Of a DNA stretch of 14,133 nucleotides, positions 9,579 to 14,133 are shown one piece after another. The stretch covers positions 1 through 14,133 of the forward strand of contig CAMLHT010000090.1 in assembly GCA_946479895.1 (NCBI GenBank), in the 5' to 3' direction. The DNA comes from an uncultured Gemmatimonadota bacterium. GTDB taxonomy: Bacteria; Gemmatimonadota; Gemmatimonadetes; Gemmatimonadales; Gemmatimonadaceae. A program made the position numbers and the translations under genes. The notes beneath the pieces were generated by a model. That model was not told where the DNA came from and ran no database searches. It worked only from the letters and a program-made list of their open reading frames with translations. Position 1 is the first letter of the stretch. Every line of letters begins with the position of its first letter.

Positions 9579-9694
9579 ACTGCGCATCCCGCTCGATCCC
9601 GTTGTCCCGGTGAGTTGAGCGCGGGACGTCCTCGAGAGCCCGCGTCGTGAGGGGCCGTTCCGGAAACGGCCGGGCTTGAACGCTGAGACCTGGC
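9579..9694. other. Structured spacer between the two palindromes
   Basis: No convincing gene. Short inverted repeats are present: GTCCCG (9604-9609) with CGGGAC (9622-9627), and GGCCGTT (9653-9659) with AACGGCC (9665-9671) around a 5-nt loop. The second is enclosed by AGCCC (9637-9641) and GGGCT (9672-9676). The spacer is not itself symmetric about the axis relating the two flanking palindromes. It could be part of one composite element or of a structured RNA. Confidence 0.5.
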
Positions 9695-9828
9695 GGAGAG
9701 GCGGGGATGGTCCGGTGCGCGGGTATCCAGTGGTGGATAATCGTCGCCGATCGTGAGATGTCGCCAGCACCGGCACGACGATTATCCAGCACTGTGATAC
9801 CGCGCAGCCGGACCAATCCCGCCTCTCC
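9695..9828. repeat. Long imperfect palindrome, copy 2 (inverted)
   Basis: Its cores lie at 9717-9745 and 9777-9805 around a 31-nt loop (9746-9776), with outer pairing of GGAGAGGCGGG (9695-9705) and CCCGCCTCTCC (9818-9828). The core at 9777-9805 is the exact reverse complement of 9466-9494, and 9717-9745 is the exact reverse complement of 9527-9555. This is therefore an inverted copy of the first palindrome. Loop and outer flanks are recognisably related but diverged. It ends 21 bp before the stop codon of the convergent amidohydrolase gene; 9829-9849 shows nothing further. Confidence 0.85.
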
Positions 9829-9849
9829 GCCGCGCGAGTGCCTGATTGC

Positions 9850-11505
9850 TCAGCGCGCAGGACGCTCGTACACCGCCCGCCCACCCGCGACCGTCAGCAA
9901 CACCTTCGCGTCGCGCACCATCTCCGGCGCGATCCGCGTCAGGTCGCGGTCGATCATCACGAAGTCCGCGAGCATCCCCGGCCTGAGCACGCCGACGCTG
10001 GACTCCTGGAAGCCCGCGTAAGCCGCTGACCGCGTGTACCCGCGCAGCGCCTCCTCCACCGTGATCTTCTGCTCCGGCACCCAGCCGTTCGGCGTCTTGC
10101 CGTCGATCGTTCGCCGCGTCGCGGCCGCGTAGATCCCCTCCAGCGGCGTCGGCGGCGCCACGAACCAGTCGCTCCCAAAGGCCACCGTCGCCCCGGCATC
10201 GAGAAGCGAGCGGAACGCGTACGTCCCCTTCGCCCGCTCGGTGCCGATCACCCGGTCGGCCCAGCGGCCATCGTCGATCGCGTGGTACGGCTGCATGCTG
10301 GCGATGACGCCGAGCCTGGCGAAGCGCGGGATGTCGGTGGGGGCGATGTGCTGCGCGTGCTCGATCCTGAACCGGCGGTCGCGCGGCCCGTTCTCGCGCG
10401 CGACGCGCTCGAAGATGTCGAGCTGCGTGCGGATCGCGCGGTCGCCGATCGCGTGGACGTCCACCTGGAGCCCCGCCGCGTCGGCCGCCTTCGTCCATTC
10501 ATATAGAGTCTCCGGCGGCGTGACGAAGAAGCCGCTGTCCTTCGGCGCGTCGCTGAACGGCGCGAGCATCGCCGCCGTGTGGGAGCCGAGCGAGCCGTCG
10601 ACGAATCCCTTGAGACCGCCGATGCGGAGCCAGTCGTCGCCGCGGCCGTTCTTCGCGACCTCGTCGCGCAGCCGCGCCCAGGTCGCGAGCGGCACCTGCT
10701 CGACGACGCGGATCCGCAGCCGCCCGTCGCCGCGCGCGCGGCGCATCGCGGCGAGTGAGCTCCAGCCTCCCATGTCGTGCACGCTCGTCACGCCCCGCTC
10801 CGCCACGTAGGCGATCGCCGCGTCGAGCGCGCGGTCGTCCTCGGCCGCCGAGCGCGGGGGCTCGACGCGGTTGACGAGCGACATCGCGTTGTCCTTGAGC
10901 ACGCCCGTCGGGTCACCCGAGGCGTCGCGGACGATCTCGCCGCCGGAGATGTCGCGCGTTTTGCGATCCACGCCCGCCGCCCGCAGCGCGGCGGAGTTGG
11001 CGAGGTTCATGTGGCCGTCGAGGCGGTTGATCCAGACCGGATTGTCCGGAGTGACCGAGTCGATCCACGCGCGCGTGGGCAGCTCGCCGCCCCAGTTGGT
11101 GTGGTCCCAGTCGCCGTTCCGGATCCACGTGCCCTTCGGCAGCGTCTTCGCGAAGGCGGCGATGCGCTGGATGAACTCGTCCTTCGTCTTCGCGTCGCGG
11201 AGCTGCACCGAAGCGAGGGCGTACCCGCCGTCGATGAAGTGGACGTGGCTGTCGATGAAGCCCGGGGTGACCATCGCGCCGCGGGCATCGATCACGCGCG
11301 CCGTTGCCGGCAGGCCGGCGCGAACCGCCGCCGTCGTCCCGACGGCCACGATACGGTCGCCGGAGACCGCGATTGCCTCGGCCCATGGCTGGGCCGCGTC
11401 ACCCGTCCAGACGCGGGCGTTGACGACGGCGATGGTCGCGGGGGTCGAAGTCGTGCTCACGCCGCAGGCCATCGTGACGGCGAGGATGAAGGTGGTCGCG
11501 CGCAT
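9850..11505 (-). CDS. Secreted amidohydrolase, YtcJ-like (Amidohydro_3)
   Basis: Metal-dependent hydrolase of the amidohydrolase superfamily, 551 residues, acting on a C-N bond of an unknown substrate, probably outside the cytoplasm. The N-terminus is hydrophobic (residues 4-14). C14 is preceded by TMA, a poor lipobox, so export as soluble protein or lipoprotein is open. Metal-site features are present: HVH with H87 and H89 in PGFIDSHVHF, K299, VHAIGD with H351, IEHAQH with H383, and GSDW with D446. A beta-rich composite domain is formed by both ends (IAVVNARVWTG and LADFVMIDRDL). GGAG 6 nt before ATG 11505 supports the start. The coiled-coil membrane gene lies 37 bp upstream on the same strand, so the two may be cotranscribed. 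It is convergent with the DUF5916 gene across the palindrome pair. Family is firm; substrate is unknown. Confidence 0.9.
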   Translation of the reverse strand: MRATTFILAVTMACGVSTTSTPATIAVVNARVWTGDAAQPWAEAIAVSGDRIVAVGTTAAVRAGLPATARVIDARGAMVTPGFIDSHVHFIDGGYALASVQLRDAKTKDEFIQRIAAFAKTLPKGTWIRNGDWDHTNWGGELPTRAWIDSVTPDNPVWINRLDGHMNLANSAALRAAGVDRKTRDISGGEIVRDASGDPTGVLKDNAMSLVNRVEPPRSAAEDDRALDAAIAYVAERGVTSVHDMGGWSSLAAMRRARGDGRLRIRVVEQVPLATWARLRDEVAKNGRGDDWLRIGGLKGFVDGSLGSHTAAMLAPFSDAPKDSGFFVTPPETLYEWTKAADAAGLQVDVHAIGDRAIRTQLDIFERVARENGPRDRRFRIEHAQHIAPTDIPRFARLGVIASMQPYHAIDDGRWADRVIGTERAKGTYAFRSLLDAGATVAFGSDWFVAPPTPLEGIYAAATRRTIDGKTPNGWVPEQKITVEEALRGYTRSAAYAGFQESSVGVLRPGMLADFVMIDRDLTRIAPEMVRDAKVLLTVAGGRAVYERPAR

Positions 11506-11542
11506 GATGTGCTCCGCGGGTAAACCGAGCCTCGCCGGCTCG

Positions 11543-11872
11543 TCAGGTCCGTGCGTAGAGTCCGATGATCGCCGCCAGCAGCACCGACCAGGCGAGGAAG
11601 AAGAACCGCGTTTGCTCGCGCAGTCCCTTTTCCATCATCCGTTCCATGCTCGCCTGCATGGTGTCCATGCGTCCGTCCGAGCGCGCGAACCGCTCGTCGA
11701 TGCGCGCGAACCGCTCATCGATGCGCGCGAACCCGAGCTGCATCTCGCGCCGCAGTTCGGCGAGGTCACCGCGATGAGGATCCATGCTCTGCATCCAGGC
11801 CAGGAGGTCGCCAGCAGCCTCGGCGCCGAGGGCCTGCTGGAGCTTTCTCTGAAGATTCGGTGAAACGGCCAT
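11543..11872 (-). CDS. Small coiled-coil, C-terminally anchored membrane protein
   Basis: A 109-residue protein of unknown function. Residues 1-30 form a short helical head (NLQRKLQQALGAEAAGDLL). Residues about 36-86 are a charged heptad-patterned coiled coil containing a tandem seven-residue duplication (IDERFAR twice, 51-64). Residues 89-105 are a single transmembrane helix close to the C-terminus, giving a tail-anchored topology. ATG 11872 is chosen because GAGGGG lies 8 nt upstream; an in-frame TTG at 11890 would add six residues and include the ribosome-binding site. A TAGAAT about 27 nt upstream of the start could be its -10 box. Similar small coiled-coil anchors occur widely without a defined role. 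The coding pattern is convincing; function is not. Confidence 0.78.
   Translation of the reverse strand: MAVSPNLQRKLQQALGAEAAGDLLAWMQSMDPHRGDLAELRREMQLGFARIDERFARIDERFARSDGRMDTMQASMERMMEKGLREQTRFFFLAWSVLLAAIIGLYART
11691..11732. repeat. 21-bp tandem duplication inside the coiled-coil gene
   Basis: Two adjacent 21-nt units (11691-11711 and 11712-11732) differ at a single base and encode two identical heptads in the small membrane protein. A partial third unit ending GCGCGCGAAC lies at 11681-11690. Because the unit is exactly one heptad, gain or loss would lengthen or shorten the coiled coil without breaking frame. Confidence 0.8.
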
Positions 11873-11898
11873 GGGCGGGTCCCCTCGCAAAGGCCGAC

Positions 11899-11904
11899 AT
11901 TCTA
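11899..11904 (-). promoter_or_regulatory. Candidate -10 box for the coiled-coil gene
   Basis: On the minus strand TAGAAT sits so that transcription would start near 11892, about 20 nt before the ATG at 11872 and just ahead of its GAGGGG ribosome-binding site. No good -35 hexamer is seen at normal spacing, so this is a weak call. Confidence 0.35.
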
Positions 11905-11960
11905 ACCGTAACGGCTCGGCCGACCGGCATCAAATCGCCGCCAGCGGGACCGATGGGCTG

Positions 11961-13067
11961 TCACGGAGCCCACCGGGTAACCTCGTAGATCACCAGAATA
12001 GGTGCATCGTCGGAATCCGTTTCCAGCGACACGAGCGCGCCATCGGAGAGGAACGCGACCGGCTTCGCCTTGCCGAGGTTGACCGTCCCGATGTAGCCCT
12101 TCGCCAGCGAGTATACGTCGCACAGGTTGGAATCGCCCTCGGCCGTCATGCGCGTGGCCCAGACGAACCCCTTTCCATCCAGCACGAAGCGCTCGTACGG
12201 CGGCTTGAACTCCGCCATCCCCGCCTGCTCGATGACGGCGGACATCGGCACCGCGCAGCGGCGGTTGCCGACGAACATCGGCGATGAGTCGCCGAGAATC
12301 CGGCGCGCCATTTCGGCCGTGAGTCGCTCCGGGGCGCGGTTGCGCGAGATCACGCGCGGTGCCTTGCCCGGCTCGACGACCGTGAACGACCACGTGCTCG
12401 CGGTGCTGTACACCGTGACGTTGCCGCGGCCGGCCGCGCGAAGCATCTCGTGGAGCAGGGGCGACGCCTCGCTTCCGATCAGGCCGCACGGCTTCTCGTA
12501 CACCGGTGTCGGGCGGCGCGGAACCGGAGGCCGTCCGGCGATGCGCTCGACTTTCTCGCCGCGCAGTCGAAGCAGCAGGCTCGAGTCGCGCACGGACGCG
12601 TACACCGTGTACGCATCGTCGGTGACGCTGACGATCTCCTGGATGAACCCCAGCTCGCGCGCCGGGATCTCCGGAAGGATCCTTCCGTCAGCGGCGAACC
12701 GGACCAGTGCGCGCTTGCCGCCATCCGAGACGGCGATGGAGCCGTCGGGCTCGACGCCGATCGCAAACGGAGCCGCCAGCTCGCCCGGCCCGCGCCCCTT
12801 CCGCCCGAAAATTCGAATCTGCGTCCCCTGCGCGTCGTACTCGATCACCCGCGACTCGGCGCGGTCCACGACGAAGAGGTGGCCGGCGTTGTCGGTGGCC
12901 ACGAATTGGGGAAAGAGCATCGCCGGGGCGAACGAGGCGTCGGCTGCTCCGCCGACCGTGAAGCGCCGGCGCAGCGCGGCGGCGAGGGGCTTGTCGGTCG
13001 CGTCCTGAGCCCGGGCGACCGGGCCGGCAAGGACGAGACACGCCAGGAGGAGCGCGCGAAGTGTCAT
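11961..13067 (-). CDS. Secreted NHL/6-bladed beta-propeller-like protein
   Basis: Exported protein of 368 residues, function unknown. A signal peptide covers residues 1-20 (LRALLLACLVLAGPVARA, cleavage before Q21). The mature part shows repeated blades of the form hydrophobic-strand, DNxGHLFVVD, then RVIEYDAQGTQIRIFG (56-87), and AIGVEPDGSIAVSD (102-115) followed by ALVRFAADGRIL. This is the NHL/6-bladed propeller pattern common in Gemmatimonadota and Bacteroidota exported proteins. A GRKGRGPGEL link at 88-97 between blades is typical. Blades become less regular after about residue 150. No catalytic motif is evident. The ATG at 13067 has no clear Shine-Dalgarno. The coiled-coil gene follows after 88 bp and the Uma2 gene is divergent. 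The fold call is good; a binding or scaffold role is only inference. Confidence 0.75.
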   Translation of the reverse strand: MTLRALLLACLVLAGPVARAQDATDKPLAAALRRRFTVGGAADASFAPAMLFPQFVATDNAGHLFVVDRAESRVIEYDAQGTQIRIFGRKGRGPGELAAPFAIGVEPDGSIAVSDGGKRALVRFAADGRILPEIPARELGFIQEIVSVTDDAYTVYASVRDSSLLLRLRGEKVERIAGRPPVPRRPTPVYEKPCGLIGSEASPLLHEMLRAAGRGNVTVYSTASTWSFTVVEPGKAPRVISRNRAPERLTAEMARRILGDSSPMFVGNRRCAVPMSAVIEQAGMAEFKPPYERFVLDGKGFVWATRMTAEGDSNLCDVYSLAKGYIGTVNLGKAKPVAFLSDGALVSLETDSDDAPILVIYEVTRWAP

Positions 13068-13112
13068 CGGGATGATCTACAGGACACTCGCGGCTGGCGC
13101 TACCGGGATTCA

Positions 13113-13148
13113 AGCGCTGACGAACCGTTTGAGCGGGCTCGCAGCGCT
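13113..13148. repeat. Inverted repeat between propeller and Uma2 genes
   Basis: AGCGCTG (13113-13119) and CAGCGCT (13142-13148) form a 7-bp inverted repeat around a 22-nt loop in the 215-bp divergent spacer 13068-13282. It could be a regulator site for either gene or chance in GC-rich DNA. Nothing else was recognised in this spacer. Confidence 0.3.
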
Positions 13149-13282
13149 CCGCCTCTTCCCTCGTGCCGCAGCCGAGCGTAACCTCGGCCCGGGCGGCGTG
13201 ATTACGGTGATGTGACGCCAGCTGAGCCATGCGATCCTCGGCGCATGGGCGCCGGATACACGACATCGAGGGGGGTCGAGGG

Positions 13283-13846
13283 ATGCGCATGGCATCGGAC
13301 GTCAAGGTGTGGACCGTCGCCGACCTGGCCGACATGCCCGACGACGGCCAGCGGTATGAGGTCATCGACGGCGAGTTGTTCGTGACGCCGTCGCCAGCCC
13401 TGCGACATCAGGACGCGATCGGCGAGCTGTTCCTCCTGCTTGCACCCTACGTTGCGAGCCAGGCGATCGGCCACGTGATCGTCGCCCCGTCCGACGTGAC
13501 GTTCTCTCCGTATCGTGGCGTGCAGCCGGATCTCTTCGTCGTGCCGCTGAGGGACGGAAGGCGGCCGAAGGAGCTGTCCGATATCCGCGAGCTGCTGCTG
13601 GCGGTCGAGGTCCTGTCTCCCTCCACCGCCAGGGCCGACCGCGTCAACAAGCGCGCGTTGTACCGCGCCGAGGGGGTGGCCGAGTACTGGGTCGTCGATC
13701 TCGATGCGCGGACGTTCGAGCGGTCGACGCCTCGCGACTCGCGCGTCGAGGTGACGCCGAGCTTTCTCGAATGGCATCCCGCCGGTGCCCTGGCGCCGCT
13801 GATCATCGACCTGGAGGGGTACTTCGCCCGTGTGCTCGACGGGTGA
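13283..13846 (+). CDS. Uma2 family (DUF820) PD-(D/E)XK nuclease-like protein
   Basis: Uma2-family protein of 187 residues with a restriction-endonuclease-like fold. Such proteins are abundant, often multicopy, and functionally poorly defined. The family opening WTVADLADMPDDGQRYEVIDGEL is present in full (residues 10-32). Candidate catalytic residues follow in order: D83 in QPDLFVV, E109 in LLAVEVLSPST, and K123 in DRVNKRALY, then YWVVDLDARTFE at 135-146. The start is 13283 or the ATG two codons later at 13289, which has GAGGG 6 nt before it; a longer frame from 13229 adds residues unlike the family. A GC hairpin follows the stop by 19 bp, and then an in-frame WYL-domain fragment. The nuclease fold is well supported; activity and target are unknown. 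Confidence 0.9.
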   Translation: MRMASDVKVWTVADLADMPDDGQRYEVIDGELFVTPSPALRHQDAIGELFLLLAPYVASQAIGHVIVAPSDVTFSPYRGVQPDLFVVPLRDGRRPKELSDIRELLLAVEVLSPSTARADRVNKRALYRAEGVAEYWVVDLDARTFERSTPRDSRVEVTPSFLEWHPAGALAPLIIDLEGYFARVLDG

Positions 13847-13865
13847 GGCTGCGTGGGAAATCACA

Positions 13866-13884
13866 GCCGCCGGGATCCGGCGGC
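13866..13884 (+). terminator. GC-rich hairpin after the Uma2 gene
   Basis: GCCGCCGG (13866-13873) and CCGGCGGC (13877-13884) form a perfect 8-bp stem with a 3-nt loop 19 bp after the Uma2 stop. No T-tract follows, so it may be a weak or Rho-assisted terminator, or a simple palindrome. Confidence 0.4.
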
Positions 13885-13927
13885 GGCATCCGGCGTGGGA
13901 CGAGCAGCAGGTAGAGGACTCGCCTTC

Positions 13928-14133
13928 GTGAGCGGGATGTGGTACGTCGTCGCGCATTGCGAGAAGGCCGCGGCGCTTCGGGTGTTCCGCCTCGACCGCA
14001 TCAGCGAGGTGATGCGCGATGAGGCGTCGTACGACATGCCGGCCGACTATTCCGTGGATCGCGTGCTCGCGTCCGCGAAGGCGCTGATGCCGGCGGAGGG
14101 CAGGGAGACGCTGCGGGTGCGCTACTCGCCGGC
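13928..14133 (+). pseudogene. WYL-domain regulator, N-terminally truncated; runs off the end
   Basis: The 68 readable codons encode the middle of a WYL domain: GMWYVVAHCEKAAALRVFRL, then DRI and a segment like the start of the WCX tail. WYL proteins are usually DNA-binding regulators of about 320 residues, with an N-terminal winged helix-turn-helix before a WYL domain that senses nucleotides or other ligands. Here the HTH and the first strands of the WYL domain are absent. The frame upstream is open only back to the Uma2 stop at 13844-13846 and is not family-like. A GTG at 13928 with AGAGGA 9 nt upstream could start a short product. The gene is probably a 5'-deleted remnant, but a deliberately short WYL protein is possible. 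The C-terminus lies outside the window. Confidence 0.65.

Noticed and set aside
9466..9805. CRISPR-like repeats
   Set aside because: The four 29-nt segments alternate in orientation and pair with each other, spacers are related rather than unique, and no cas gene is present.
9474..10021. Short open frames across the palindromes on both strands
   Set aside because: They read through the repeat arms and into the amidohydrolase antisense; no Shine-Dalgarno or protein family features. The arms explain the sequence better.
11461..11505. Lipoprotein signal on the amidohydrolase
   Set aside because: C14 is preceded by TMA rather than a proper lipobox, so lipidation is not claimed.

Overview
The window is very GC-rich, densely coded DNA. 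Gene content and style suggest a soil or environmental Gemmatimonadota-like bacterium: a zinc-ribbon PknB-type kinase, a Big_2 lipoprotein, a CBM9/DUF5916 outer-membrane protein, a GH109-type oxidoreductase-fold hydrolase, a YtcJ-like amidohydrolase and a secreted beta-propeller. Acidobacteriota or another GC-rich Gram-negative lineage cannot be excluded. No rRNA, tRNA, CRISPR array, integrase or transposase is visible.

Layout. 152-1537 (+) holds an EamA/DMT permease followed by trmL, a tRNA wobble 2'-O-methyltransferase. 1525-3606 (-) is a large lipoprotein with Ig-like domains whose 3' end overlaps trmL. A 197-bp divergent spacer leads to 3804-4919 (+), a soluble Ser/Thr kinase with an N-terminal zinc ribbon. 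Its stop codon interlocks with that of 4916-5575 (-), a DUF998 membrane protein. 5724-7100 (+) is a Tat-exported GH109-type protein and 7161-9407 (+) a CBM9-DUF5916 outer-membrane protein. They lie 60 bp apart and may be cotranscribed, perhaps for glycan capture and trimming.

The 442-bp gap 9408-9849 separates two convergent genes and holds the most unusual structure in the window. Two imperfect palindromes of about 135 nt lie in opposite orientation. Each can fold as a long hairpin, and their 29-nt core arms match across the pair without a mismatch. The element resembles ERIC/REP-type intergenic repeats in architecture, but I do not recognise it as a named family.

9850-13067 (-) holds a secreted amidohydrolase, a small coiled-coil membrane protein with a 21-bp internal duplication, and a secreted beta-propeller. 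13283-13846 (+) is a Uma2-family PD-(D/E)XK nuclease-like protein. It is followed, in the same frame after its stop codon and a GC-rich hairpin, by the C-terminal part of a WYL-domain regulator that appears to lack its N-terminal half. That gene runs off the window end.

Apart from the GH109/DUF5916 pair and the tail-to-tail overlaps, the genes look like a mixed chromosomal segment rather than one pathway. I see no defence or secretion system. The palindrome pair and the beheaded WYL gene behind Uma2 are the best leads.
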